From Rhipidocladum racemiflorum (lineage: Eukaryota; Streptophyta; Magnoliopsida; Poales; Poaceae), in assembly GCA_036346355.1 (NCBI GenBank), contig CM070581.1, positions 51,479,849 to 51,543,848 on the forward strand: a stretch of 64,000 nt of DNA, written 5' to 3'. Under the pieces are notes generated by a model. That model worked only from the letters and a program-made list of their open reading frames with translations, was not told where the DNA came from and made no database searches. The translations under genes and the position numbers were made by a program. Every line of letters starts with the position of its first letter. Position 1 is the first letter of the stretch. Shown one piece after another: positions 31,515 through 43,449 of this stretch.

Positions 31515-32581
31515 TCAAGCCACATGACTTCTGGATGTGGTGAACCATTCTTCGAAGCCATGCACATTCTCAGGAAGCTTCATACAAGGCAATGATTTTC
31601 GATTAATTGTCGACGTCGAGACAAGGGTCTGCTTAGACGACTTCCAAGAGATTGCTGTTCCGATAGATACCCAGCATCGGTATAGCCAACCAAAATTCAA
31701 TTCATGATTTCTTCTGTAAAACAAGCCAATGTCTTTGCTTCCTTGGAGGTAACAAAAGATGTCTTTTATCCCTTTCCAATGCCTATTGGTCGGTTCTGCA
31801 CTGTACCTGGCTAGCAAGTTCACGACGAACGCAATGTCCGGTCTGGTGCTATTTGCGAGGTACATGATTGTTCCAATTGCACTCAGGTATGGTAATTCCG
31901 CTCCCAGGACTTCCCCCCTTCTTCTTTAGGCCTGTATGTGTCTAGATCTGCTTGTAGTGATCTTCCGACCATTGGGATCTTTGCAGGATATGCCTTTTCA
32001 AAACCAAATCTCTCTAACATTTTCTGCGTGTAAGACGATTGGTGTACCAAGATTCCTTTTTGGACATGCTCAAGCTGCAAGCCTAAACAAAACATGGTTT
32101 TGCCCAAGTCCTTCATTTCAAACTCAGACTTCAAGTATGAGCAAGCTTCTTCTATTTCTTTATCCGTCCCGATGATGTTCAAGTCATCTACATAGACGGA
32201 GATTATAGAAAATCCATTCAGGGATCATTGTATAAAAACATATGGACAATTTTCGCTGTTTGTGTAGCCTTTCTTGTAGAGAAAGTCACTCAATCAATTG
32301 TACCACATTCTTCTTAACTGATTTAGCCCATACAGCGATTTCTCTAATTTCACACTGTATAGGTTTCTATTTGCTCTGTCTTGGTTTGGGACAGGGATAC
32401 CTTCAGGTACTTTCATATATATGTCCGAATCTAAGTTTCCATACAAATATGCTGTGACAACATCCATCAATTTAATTTTCAACTTCAAGTTGACTGCCAT
32501 TGAGATCAGATATCTAAAGGTAATTCCTCCTATTACCGGGGAATAGGTTTCATCATAATCAACCCCTGGACGCTGGGTCAA
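31515..32581 (-). pseudogene. Copia reverse transcriptase and RNase H, frameshifted
   Basis: Minus-strand pieces in order are PGVDYDETYSPVI and MDVVTAYLYGNLDSDIYMKVPEG (32581-32294), an intact YVDDLNIIG motif at about 32195, FEMKDLGKTMFCLGLQ and SYTQKMLERFGF (32182-31883), and STRPDIAFVVNLLARY with a degraded RNase H end (31865-31515). Between them are frameshifts and a stop. It cannot encode an active enzyme in one piece. Confidence 0.85.
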
Positions 32582-33570
32582 ACCTTATGCAACAAGTCTT
32601 GCCTTGTACCTTACAACTTCGTTTACATGGGGAGGCGTGCGGCATACATGCCCAAACACCTCTTTTTTGTTCAGAAAGACTAACTCTGCTGTTATTGCCT
32701 TCTTCCATTCTTCCCAATCTAGCCTTTTCTTGCATTCTGCCAGATATGCAGGCTCAGGATCATGATCAATGATTGAGGCAATCTTCTTTGCAAAATATGC
32801 ATCAACATTGATTCTCCCGTTGTTACAAAGTTTATGGCCATTTCATCATGGGGTGCTTCCTCATGCACTTCTGCTTGCTCTTCCCTGCTATTTCCCATCG
32901 CAGGAGCAAGTTCCTTTAGTTTTTCATCGCCTATGTGTGTGTATATATTATTTCCGGCAGCATCCTGCAATGGAAGATTCAGATCTGGAATTGTCTTTTC
33001 TATAGGCTTCTTTCTAGTGCCAGATCTCAACTGGCTCCCCTTCTTGTTTTGGGGTATTTTCGTGATTGGCTATGGTAAGTTCTCTCGCCCTTTTTCTCCA
33101 GACATCTCTGGGTACTTTGGGTTTGAGAAGCCAGATTTCATTTTCTTTTTTCTTTGAAGCCTCTGAACAGGATGATGGATACCTTCTGCATTCTTTGGTA
33201 TTTCAACCCTCTCTAGTACATTTCTAGCAGGTACATGCAATTTAATCACACTCTTCAAATCATAAAAATGATCAGACAGTTCATTTATTAGGTTTTGCAA
33301 ATCAATTATCTTCTGAACTTCTTGATTTGCTTCATTAGTGCGGGGTCATGAGTGGGGATCCCAGTGGAATACCATATGATTTCCTGGTATTTTTCATCGA
33401 AAGGTTGATTTCCTCCCCCCTAATGACGAGAAACGATCATCGTCAAAGATGCAATCAGCGAATCGGGCTGTATGCAAGTCTCCATTCGTGGGTTCCAAAT
33501 ACCTGATTATGGATGCACTCTCATAACCAACGTATATCCTAGACTTGCGGAGAGGGTCCATTGTAGTCCA
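32582..33570 (-). pseudogene. Linker between Copia integrase and reverse transcriptase
   Basis: This is the minus-strand Pro/Ser/charged linker, with pieces such as IPDLNLPLQDAAG, EVHEEAPHDEM and NVLERVEIPKNAEG. Such variable linkers normally separate the two enzymes in Copia polyproteins. Plus-strand ORFs here are antisense shadows. Confidence 0.55.
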
Positions 33571-34780
33571 CTACAGGGGTGGTATAGGTATATATACCAT
33601 ACAACCAAATTTTCTAAGATGGGAAATCTTCGGGATGACCCTTTGCACTAGCTGCATATGTGAATGAATGTTGTAGGCCAATGGTCTAAAATTGATGAGT
33701 GCTGCTGCATGCAAGACTGCGTGTCCCCAACAAGTGTTGGGCAAGTTACAACTCAGCAAGAGCGGCCTGGCTATAAATTTAATCTTCTTTATCTGTGCTT
33801 TGGCTAATCCATTTTGCGTATGGACGTGCGGTATAGAGTGCTCAACTGCAATTCTGGTTGCTGTGCAATAATCATCAAATGTCTTGGAAGCAAATTCGCC
33901 AGTATTGTCCATTCAAATGGACTTCACACGATGATTAAGAAAAACATTCTTAATTATGATGATCTGCAATATCAGCTTTGCAAAAGCATAGTTTCTTGTG
34001 ATAACAAACATAAATATAACCATTTCGAGGAAGCATCAATGAGCATCATGAAATACCGAAACGACCTTGATAAGGGCTTAATTGGGCCGCAAATATCCCC
34101 TGGATGCGTTTCAGGAATGAAAGGATTTCATTTTGCACTTTCATAACAAAGGGTCTAATTATTAATTTCCAGTGGCGCATGCATTGCATACAAAATCTTC
34201 ATGATTCGGAAAATTTTTAACATTAATGCCATGATCTTGCGAGTTGTTCACTATATTTCTCATCATTATAAGACCAGGATGACCTAATCTACAATGCTAT
34301 AGAGAATAAATCAGAGCTTCTAAAAACAGTCTTCAAAGAAGTATACACTGCGGGTGCATTGATTTTCGTGTAGTACAACTCAAATTCATATAAGGGATAT
34401 TTTTCTAATATCATTTTTTCACATACCGCGTGTTTCACAATGCACAAATATTCTTCACCATTTTCTTCATTTGTTTTTACGTGAAACCTATTGGCGCGGA
34501 TGTCTTTAAAACTCAAATGAGTTCAAGTTGATTCAGGGTACAAGAGGGTTTATTCGATTACCAAAGTAGTACCCATTGGTAATATAATTGTAGCTCTTCC
34601 AGAGCCTATTATATAGGAATTGCTGCCTGCGATTGTAATAATTCTACCAGTGTTCTTCGTGATCGATTAAAGTATTTAGACTATCTTAAGATGGTATTTG
34701 TTGTGCCACTATCAACTATGCATATCTTCTCTATTTGGGCGCTACACAGTTTCTTTTCATTCTTCCTCGTCGGTAGAGCT
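33571..34780 (-). pseudogene. Copia integrase and protease remnant
   Basis: The ORF at 33912-33571 carries MDNTGEFASKTFDDYC (the second catalytic Asp region), HSIPHVHTQNGLAKAQI (a degraded form of the conserved GxxErxn segment) and LRKFGCMVYI. The ORF at 34516-34289 and flanks hold GAG-pre-integrase-like sequence. Near 34715 the minus strand reads IVDSGTTN, the protease active site. The upstream gag is missing. Confidence 0.7.
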
Positions 34781-34794
34781 TCGTGCTGGTAACG

Positions 34795-34998
34795 TGTTAA
34801 GGAACCTTGCTACCAGAGTAGTCAAGGGTTTCCGAACAGATCTAAAAGTGGAAAACATAGAAAGAGAGACAATATGGAGGAATAAATTGATCTATTATTC
34901 TTTTGATTGCTTGTATAATGGGGGACCCCTCCTCATTTTACAGCCTATGACTAGGATTTGGCAAGGAACCATACTGAACCTTCCTAGGCCAGATGGTT
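34795..34998 (-). repeat. Remnant of the 5' LTR of the truncated Copia
   Basis: It matches 30763-30965 (TTAAGGAACC, CAGATCTAAAAGTGGA, TGGAGGAATA.ATTGATC, AATGGGGGA) with many differences, and stops near 34998. On the minus strand it is followed by TTACCAGCACGAAGC, which would be the primer-binding site and differs from the initiator-Met type. Confidence 0.65.
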
Positions 34999-35346
34999 CA
35001 TACAATCCTACTACTGTTCGGCAATAATATCTTCGATCGGTTGCCACGAACTGACTGTCCTGCAATGCTATGCTATGCTTCCTGCAGTTGAACCTTATCC
35101 TTGTCCACAAAAATGGTGTAGGGAAGTTGTCCATAATATCCTAGGATCGGCTCAGGTGCTCATCCTCTTGGCCAGTCTTTTAGTCCGCCGCTCTTATTTT
35201 CCGTAACATCTTAAGCATTTGTCCGTACATCTTGGGACCACCTTGCTACTAATCGACAATCTTGCGACCTCGTAACAGTCTTTAAGATATGATGCATCGT
35301 ACATCAGAATTTATTAGTTCATCACATTTTGCTTTACTTTCTGTAG

Positions 35347-35859
35347 GTGCTTATGTGTGATTGATGATATATGGGAAAAGCCGGCGTGGGATATTATCAA
35401 ACGTGCTTTGCAAGATGTCAACTGTGGAAGCAAGATAATCACCACTACGCGCAACAAAGACGTTGCAAAACATGCTGGTGGTGTTTATGAGCTACAACCT
35501 CTTTCTGAGGCTTATTCTAAAGAGCTGCTTAACATGAGATTATTTGACCCTAAAGATGGGTGTCCACATCATTTGACCGAAGTCACTAAAAAAATCTTAA
35601 AGAAATGTAGCGGTGTACCATTAGCCATTATTACTATAGCAAGCCTACTAACTAATAAACCGACGCCTCAGGAATGGGAGAAGGTGAATGAGTCTATCGG
35701 TACAGGAATGGAAAAATGCCTGGATGTGGACAAGATGAGTAAGATATTGAGTCTCAGCTACTATGATCTTCCCCCTCATTTGAAGACTTGCTTGTTGTAT
35801 CTAAGCAAATATCCGGAAGATAAAGTGATTGAAAGGGATGTTTTGGTATCGAGTTGGAT
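35347..35859 (+). pseudogene. NLR exon 2, first part (NB-ARC)
   Basis: It continues the frame of exon 1 after the intron. It contains the kinase-2 motif CLCVIDDIW, RNBS-B SKIITTTR, RNBS-C YELQPLSEAYSKELL, GLPL-type CSGVPLAIITIASLL and RNBS-D LPPHLKTCLLYLSKYPED. It stops inside the WI(AEGFI) segment, where the Copia element is inserted after TGGAT (35855-35859). No internal stop was seen. The spacing between motifs is normal for a CC-type NLR. Confidence 0.92.
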
Positions 35860-36559
35860 TGTAGGACCGAATATAGCAATCAGAGGGGGGGTGAATGATT
35901 GTGCGGAAGCTAAAACCAAATTCTTGATCTATTAAAAGTTTACCCTAAAATAGAACCAAATAATTGCCTCGTTTTTGAAAAAAACAGAATGATAGAGGTT
36001 TGGTAAAACGCTAATTCCCGGAGATCTAACCGTCCGATCGATCTGAAATTTGGACACAAGAAACTAGATTCCAATACGAATCAAACCCAAAAAGAATCAG
36101 CTCAATCGGACTTACGGATCAAAAGTTATGACCTTCGCAAGCTTACTGTTCCAGAAGATGGCGAGAATAAATCTAACTAGAATTGTAGCTCGCCGAAAGA
36201 TTTGATGAATTTGATCTTTATTTCTCCTTTCTTTTGTCTAAAATACTCCAAACAAAAGAGTACAACCCTAAAGCTTGCTCAAAGCTTGATTGCCTTCAAC
36301 AGGAGGCAACCCCTCTATTTAAAGAAGGCAAACACACCTAATCCTAGAAGGAGTCCTAATCCTAGAAGGATTCCTAATCCTAAAAGGATTCCCACTCCTA
36401 ATCCTAGAAAGAGCATGTATTCAACACAACTCCACTTGGCCCAACCTGGCCGAGTACAACTCTTGCACGCGTATGGCAACCCTACCATACTCACGTGACT
36501 AACACTTTGCACGCGAATGACCTCATGCCATTCTCACGTGACTAACCATTCTTCATGTG
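35860..36559 (-). repeat. 3' LTR of the SIRE-like element, outer part
   Basis: It starts TGTAGGACCGAATATAG (plus strand) and aligns with 45646-46349. It ends at ATGTG (36555-36559), the target duplication of the inserted solo LTR. It contains a small array of CCTAATCCTAGAAGGA(T/G)T repeats (about 36337-36410), also in the other LTR. Confidence 0.9.
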
Positions 36560-39500
36560 TGTAACGCCCTAGTTTTCGCTTTCCGGAGAAAATCTAATTT
36601 AAATTATTTAAATTCAAAAGTTGGAGTTTGTTTGGTGTTTATATTAACCTGGCATCCATTCCCCTCCGAAATCGGGAATTAATTCCTCCTCGTCGAAAAT
36701 CGAATTTTCCAGCTTCACGGCATTCTAAAATTCACCCGAGTCCAAAGATGCTCCAAAAATCTCTAAACCACTTCTAAAATGTTCCAAATATTCGAAATGA
36801 TTTTAGGAATCTTTCCTGGATTTTTGACTTCGCTCTATTTTATCTCGCGCGGCTTTTGTTTAATGCCTGCGATCCGCGCCCGAATATTCAATTTCACAAA
36901 AATCATCCAAATTCAACCAAACCAATTTTATTGGGTCCCAAATATTCTAAAATGGCTCTAGGAATTTTTCCGGAATTTTTAGGCCATTTTTCCTTATTTT
37001 TCTCTAAGGCGATTCATTCGCGTATTAATCGGCCAATCCTGAACTGCCACATGTCAGTGCTACAGCACCCTTTCTTCAACCTTGGGCATGCACGTAGTGT
37101 TCTTGCCTGGGAGTTAAGTATCAAGCTTCCATACCCATTGTTCTCCATTCAAACCTTTGTAACTCCTCCATTACACCACCAAATCGCGAACCGCCAGATC
37201 CGTTGAATCCGGACCGGCGAGACCTTTCCATTCCCAGTGGTCACTAACCTCAAACCTCGCCGGAATATGCGCAGTTGCCAAAAAACTGAAATCCACTTTA
37301 TTGCTCATTACTTCTCCGTTTCTTCCTCAAATCACGCACCTCCACCTTCTTTAGCTTCGTGTTGGAGTCCTCTCCAAAGACTATCATTCTCCTTTAGCCC
37401 CTCCTCCTCATTCTTCCGAGAGATCGAGAAAACCGATGCCGGGTGCACTTTTTCGTGTTCTTCGCGTTCCTTCTCCCATCTTCCTCCTCGGTTAGTCCTT
37501 TGCTAATCCGCTTGAACTGTCGTGTTCGTATGGAAGTCATACTCATTTCCCCTCAATCAATTGTAGGATTCGTCGCTTGGTGAGGACGAATTTTGGGTTT
37601 TCATCGCCCCGGCCGAACTCGGGTTTTCCGTCGAATTCGTCGTCTCCGGTGAGGATTGATCCAATTCCTTGCTCCTCCCTACTCTTCTAGATGTTCTTTA
37701 GTGAATTCCATCTTTAAATTCCTTGGTCATCTATCAAATTTATTGGAAAATTTCACGTTTTTGGGAAATTTTGGCCTCTGTTCTTGGGCCTCCTGCAAGA
37801 CGCCGCCTGCCGGCTCGCCTCGCCGCCGGCCGGCCGGCCCCGCCGCTGCCGCCGCCATGGCTTCGACTGCTGGCCGGCAGGCTCGCCGCCGCCCCATTGC
37901 CTCTCGGCGCTGGGCCGCCGCTTTGGCTCGCTCGCTGGCCCGCTGGCCTTCGCCGGCCGGTCGGCTGTCCTCTGCCGTTTGTCTCGGCTTCTTGTTCGAT
38001 CCCAACGCCGAAGCCTCGGCTGCTGGCCACGCCGCCGCCATTAGGCAGCTGGCCTCCCGTCGCCCAGCTCCACTGCCGGCCTCCCGGTCCGGCCCGCCTG
38101 CAGCCGCCGGCTGCCGCTCACGGCGGCCGCCGAGCCCTCCCTCGCCGGCGCAGTGGAGGTTTTCCTCCTCTGTTGCCATGGCCTTAGAGCCAATGGGGAA
38201 GAAACCCCCTCACAATGACAGTAGGGGCCCACCTGTAAGGGATACAAGCCAAAGTCAATTCTGTCAAAATGAAGATTCCAGGGAATATTCCCTCGTTTTT
38301 CATTTTTCTTGATTTTCAAACTTCGGAAGGCCATAATTTTTGCGTCCGAACTCCGTTTGACTCCATTCAAATTTCTAAATTCATCTAAAATCAAGTTCTT
38401 CCTGCCAGTATAACTTTTATAATTTTTTGGATTTTATTTATTTTCTTTTATTTATTTGTTGCCTCGTTTTGCGCGTAGTCGACGCTTCCGCCGAGTCCGC
38501 CGACCCCGCCGCCGGACTTCGAAGAGTTCAACCTTCTCGCTATGGCCGAGGCAAGTCTCCTTGACGCATGTTGATCCTACAATTTATAAATGTTTTACCA
38601 GGTTTTACAAATTGCATTGCTATTTACATAAAATGATGATGTTAAACGTTAAGTTGTTAGTTATACCTGTTGTTTATACCTCCTTGAGATTTGCTATCCA
38701 TGACCCTTTGTCGCCCTAGTATAGTAATCCACCAATATAAATGATTTTGGGAAAATTAATCTTTGACTCGGGAAATGATTGCTTGGAGGACCTTTTGGAT
38801 GAAACCACTAGTATGGATTGTAAACGGAGAATAGCTGCTTATTAGTATTGATAGGGATTATTAGTTATGAGATTGATTTATGGATGTTGATGGTTGAATT
38901 ATGGTGAAGTTGGATTGTGATAACGATTCGCATTACGATTTGTATAGTTTGGAAGAATATGGGAAGATGTAGGATGTCAAGAATAATATTCGGTAAAAGT
39001 AAATAAATGATATTGAGAGGCATACTTGTGGATTAAATAGAATAAGTGGTGACTTATATTTCGGTGGATGTTAACAAACATATTTGGTGATAATCAATTA
39101 TGGAGAATTGTGAATAGTCCGTAATAGTTGGTAATTTATTAAATGCCATGGTTACATATTCTCGGTGGTTTAGAGGATGATTATTGAAAAATGGTATCAC
39201 GATAACCATTTAGGTGGGATTGTGAATAATGTGGATCATGGGTGATTTGTTTAGTAAACGTGGTATCATTGGTTATGGAAATAGCTGTAGTCGATGAATT
39301 AATGAAGTCTTGGATTTATAGAATCTTTCTCGAAGGATACTTAGAGTAAGATTATGAATTATTCCTGATGGATTAAAGTTGATGATTTGAAGACGAGAAT
39401 GTGATGGATTAAATATATAATGTTATGAAGTAATATCGGTGGATTGTATTCTAAATGATTAGAGATAGTATTGTGAAGTATTCTCGGCATTTTAGCAGAT

Positions 39501-41211
39501 GACCTTGTGATCTATACACACAGGATGATAAAATTGATCGCCCGTATGATTGGTGGATAAATCACTAATACAGACAAAGTTCAAGGGAAATATTTCTTAT
39601 ACAAATATGATTGTGGTTCTACAAGACTTTGGAGTTATGATAGTACCATGATGTATTTCCTACTTGGTGGATACTATATCAAATTAGATTATTCTTATGA
39701 TTGTAACGTTATGGCAATAGAGGGATTATTGGAGAATATGCAGTTGATTATAAGGATTGCAATCAAACCCGAGGATTTGTATTTTATAAAAATAAACTAT
39801 TGGTGGAATAGAATAGTACGGTAGAAATGCTTAGCCTCGCTGTTGGTCAATATTCACCTATGGGTGGGACTTTCAATTATCTCTTGAAAACTTGTATTGG
39901 AAGTTATAGGCAAGGAGTATTGCCAATGGTTTACAAAATAAAAATAAAATGAAAATGATTTCGACTTGGGCGGCATGGAATGTCGGGTGGAAGCGGACCA
40001 AGCCTTGGTTCTTTTGTGCAAGTACCGCCCCAAGTCAATTAAGGACCGACGCTTATGACTGTCTCCATTCTAAGCATAACCGCACAACCACATGTCAAAG
40101 TGGGCACGACTGCTAACTAATTTGTAGAAACCTGACTTAGACTCACCACTCGGTGGTTGTGTGAGAGCCGGACGGAGGCATTATTGTTGTGGTTGTTGTT
40201 GTTTGTCTCACACTCGCAAGAGGGGCTTCAGATGGGTGGACATAACCCTAACGGCAGTGAAACCTCGGCCAATTGGGTCGAGTTAGGCGTATACATTGTA
40301 AAGGCCTTGTCATGATATCCTTGCCGGCACACCTAAGGAAGTGTGCTAATAGCTTGGCATCAAGGGAATATCATGTCTTGTGGGTAAAGTTGTACACCTC
40401 TGCAGAGTTAAAACTATTCGAATAGCCGTGTTTACTGGTCAAAGGCAAAGCTTGCTGAATGCTTTCATACTGGTAGACTTTGGTTTTTGGTTTCAAACTA
40501 AACAATGTTTTGTTTTGGGATCCGGGAGCGGTTAGAACTCTCGGGTGTGCTTCTGGCGGCTAAAGCCAGGTAGGTGGAAAGAACCTGATTTTGTGAACCA
40601 TGGCGGACATAGCCATGTGATTGGATTGAACCCTGATCTTGTTGGGATGTGGCGGACAGAGCCTGTATACTAGTGAGTGGTGGTTAGAACCTTCACTACA
40701 ATATTACATAATTCAATTATTAAAAAGAATTGCTCAATGATGCATTGTGAAAATTATTAACAAGTATGATTTGATGAAACTTGGCTTTATGCAAAAGAAC
40801 CATATTAAGCCATCCTTGGATTGCCTACATTATGCATAATTTTCCAGACTTGCTGAGTACTTTATGTACTCACGTGCTACATTCTAATCCTATCTCAGAA
40901 GTGAAAGAAGCTGTTCAAGATTTCCAACGACTAGGGTGCGTTCTCCACTCGATTGCCTGTGGGCAATTGGATGGGTCGCATTACGCTTTCGTCTTCCGCT
41001 GCAGTTGTTCAAGTTGTTCAGCCTGTTCAGGCCGTAATGGTAAACTTTGACCTTAAGGTCTTTGCTTTCATTTGGTATTATTCTTATTTGGTTATTTGTA
41101 TTCGGGATATGGTTGTTGATTCATCACTTTTGACTGTGTGTACTAGCTACTGATCTGGGACTAGTACAGAAATACACAGAGGGCTCCGGATAGCCGATCC
41201 GGGGGCCTACA
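36560..41211 (+). mobile_element. Solo LTR (4652 bp), Tekay-like family D, TSD ATGTG
   Basis: It begins TGTAACGCCC and ends GGGGGCCTACA between ATGTG duplications (36555-36559 and 41212-41216). It is the youngest insertion in this nest, since it lies in an LTR of the SIRE-like element. It keeps the family landmarks: a GC-rich block (37780-38160), a micro-exon (38479-38550, GCAAGT donor), the conserved block at 40376-40430, and the hairpin at 40854-40872. It is longer than its relatives because of an additional AT-rich segment (about 38720-39940). The long GC-rich ORFs on both strands are not called as genes. Confidence 0.9.
38479..38550 (+). other. Micro-exon in LTR D
   Basis: This is 72 nt between GCGCGTAG and a GCAAGT donor, the same length and phase as in LTRs B and C. 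It encodes VDASAESADPAAG and then a basic, non-acidic stretch, so only the SESADPAA half is conserved. The matching last exon after TCTCAG at about 40898 starts EVKEAVQDFQRL and runs on to a later stop, suggesting this copy has decayed. Confidence 0.4.
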
Positions 41212-41216
41212 ATGTG

Positions 41217-41654
41217 CACCATTCTCTTAGCCCGAACGTCCCGTATGACATCCTTGACCACCAAGACCTCAGTTCCCCCTGAACCTAGTCCCGAACCTCA
41301 GTTCCTCCATGAACCTAGTTCCAGTCCCGTCATCGACCACATTCGCCCTCGAGCAATACCTGCACATGAACAAACCACAAAACGATTCCGAGTACAAGTC
41401 CGCGACTTGACTCACATTAAACCATGCAACCACTCACAGGAGTGCATTGCATTAAATATTCTAAGAACACGATTTCAAAACACGAACAAAAACCTTTGTA
41501 AAAATCAAAAAGCTTTTCAAATAATCAAACTGATTTCAGATCTTTTCAAATAAAGAAACCAAAAAATAAATCTTGTCGAAATATCAAACTGGTTTCAAAT
41601 CTTTTTCAAATACTCATCATCAAAATCAACTGGATCAAAAATAACGATCCTTCA
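41217..41654 (-). repeat. 3' LTR of the SIRE-like element, inner part
   Basis: This continues the interrupted LTR and aligns with 46350-46784, ending CGATCCTTCA. The plus-strand ATCTCCCCCTTGATG at 41655 is the complement of the polypurine tract. Confidence 0.9.
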
Positions 41655-42781
41655 ATCTCCCCCTTGATGAGTAATTTGACAAAACACAATATAAGATTTG
41701 ACAAGAGATTGAGCAAGAAACAAAAGACCAAATAATCCCAATTCAAAAACCTCCTTGACTTGTTCTCCCCCTTTTTGACAAAATAGTCATCAAGATCTCA
41801 AAACTCCCCCTTAATGAATGCAGTATCTCAAGCTTTGAAGTATATTCAAGGTATATAATCAAAGTAAAGCATTTGAAGAGTTTTTAGGAGAACTTTCTCA
41901 TTTTGTATCAAATTATCCAATGAGAAAGCAAATTGTGAGAATATGGAGGCTCTAAACATAGAATAGTTATTGCATAAGCAAATTAGAGCAAACAAGTAAA
42001 ATGTCATAAACAGATTTTGCCAAAGCGAAAAAGAAATCTATCATGAGCATAGAGAGACTTTCAAATTCACTAATATTTGTCTCAAGCCTTTTTCAACCAT
42101 TTGAATTTCCCTTTTCTCTTTTAGCAAGTTTGACAATTTTGATTTTTGATAAACAGGATGACAAGTAATCGCACACTAGCCCATACTTGTGTATGAGTAG
42201 GTAGTTCTTTCTTGTATCTTTCTCAGTTTAAATTGGCAAGTGGCTTCACATTGTTCTGAACTTTTGTTTAGACAAGTAGCCTTTTCTTGCATCTTTTGCA
42301 TTTAAATCCCTGGCAAGGAAGCTGCACATTGTACTAAACTTGTGTCTAGCCAAGTAGCTTTTGCTTGCATCTTTTTCAACTTGCTTTTAACATTAAAACA
42401 CTGATTTTTCTTGAGACTCATAATGATCATTTGAAGTCCAACAAAAAAACTCACACATAGTTTCTAATCAGCTCTAGCCTTTCAACAGATGACAAGAAAC
42501 TTTTAAGCCTATTTCACAAATGCAATACCATAATGAGCAAGAGCCAAAAGATTCTCGAAAAGCATCTCAAATTGAATTATTTTAGCCTTTTAGTGATAAG
42601 TAAAGCATTGAGCATTAACTTGGCTATATACACAAGAATAATCACCAAAGCTTTGTACTACATGATGCAATGTAAACAGGGTTTTTACTTGAGGTGTAAA
42701 GTCAAAATACCACTTATAAAAAAATCACTTCTAGGAACCAAAGTCAAGTAACCCAAAAAGAGATAAACTCAAGACTCCCCC
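41655..42781 (-). other. Noncoding 3' region of the SIRE-like element
   Basis: This lies between the RNase H stop and the 3' LTR. It contains tandem-like phrases GACAAGTAG / AGCCAAGTAGCTTTT.CTTGCATCTTT (about 42180-42390). The plus-strand ORF at 42533-42751 has no similarity that I recognise and is not called. Confidence 0.6.
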
Positions 42782-43416
42782 TCAAATCAACCCATGGGGA
42801 TGAATGATCCCAAGTTCACCGCGTAAGAAAGCAAAACGAGAAAAATCAAGCGGTTTAGTGAAAATATCAGCAAGCTGAGCACCCGAATCAACAAATTTCA
42901 GTTCAATAGCTCTTTTTTTCAACATGATCTCTAAGAAAATGAAATCTGATGTCAATGTGTCCAAGAAAGAGAATTACTCAAGAAGTGGCATGAACCAGAT
43001 GTACTTTTTCTATCAATTCCACATCCTCCAAATTCAGCATCAGAGAAAGGTCTTAAACTAATGCGTGAAGAAGCAGAAAGCCAAATGCCAAAATCTTGAG
43101 TACCACGGAGATACCTTAAAATCCTCTTGATAGCTTGTCGATGTGAAGCACGCGGGGAAGCTTGAAAACGAGCACACAAGCACATTGTATATCCAGTCTT
43201 CCTCATTCTCAACAATATCATCATTGTCATCCTCATGAACAAAGGTACTCTCCCCCTGAACATATGCACCTGTACCTGCATCATTTGGACTAGCGCCTTT
43301 TGCGAAACAGAAGTGGAAGAAGCATCTCCAACAGTAACACTTTCAGCACGAGATGCACGAGTGAAGAAGAACCAAATCTTATCACTGAACATGTGACGTG
43401 AGCATCCAAAATTCAC
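42782..43416 (-). pseudogene. Pol remnant of the SIRE-like element with large deletion
   Basis: On the minus strand, the protease start (FGCSRHMFSDKIWFF, the active-site DSG altered to NFG) is followed after a short unrelated stretch by the very end of pol: SPRASHRQAIKRILRYLRG, FSDAEFGGCGIDRKSTSGS, then KKRAIELKFVDSGAQLADIF with TKPLDFSRF. Integrase and nearly all of reverse transcriptase are deleted. The element cannot make its own replication enzymes and would have needed another copy to move. Confidence 0.85.
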
Positions 43417-43449
43417 TAGCCATATGTTCTCCTTCCTCGCGTGAGAAGC

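Larger units (their letters stand above)
30763..34998 (-). mobile_element. Truncated Copia element in the NLR intron
   Basis: It is on the minus strand, flanked by matching LTR pieces that start GTTAAGGAACCTTGCTA (30763 and 34797). The left LTR (to about 31232) is followed by a purine tract (minus strand TTAGGGGGAGAA). The internal part reads protease remnant, integrase, reverse transcriptase and RNase H. Gag is absent and the right-hand LTR is only about 200 bp, so the element has lost its 5' LTR interior and gag. Many frameshifts are present. Sequence divergence between the LTR pieces suggests it is older than the SIRE-like insertion at 35860. Confidence 0.8.
18337..35346 (+). other. NLR intron swollen to about 17 kb by nested transposons
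   Basis: The donor is GTAAAA at 18337, and the acceptor is TTTCTGTAG ending at 35346. The exon phases agree (AG joined to G gives Arg, then CLCVIDDIW). It contains a Stowaway MITE, an LTR fragment, a Tat/Retand element with a nested solo LTR, and a truncated Copia. Non-transposon intron sequence is limited to about 18337-19108, 19361-19880, 30491-30762 and 34999-35346. The last of these has no recognised feature except the acceptor. Confidence 0.8.

Noticed and set aside
31936..33157. Plus-strand ORFs across the truncated Copia
   Set aside because: They are antisense to recognisable RT and linker coding sequence on the minus strand.
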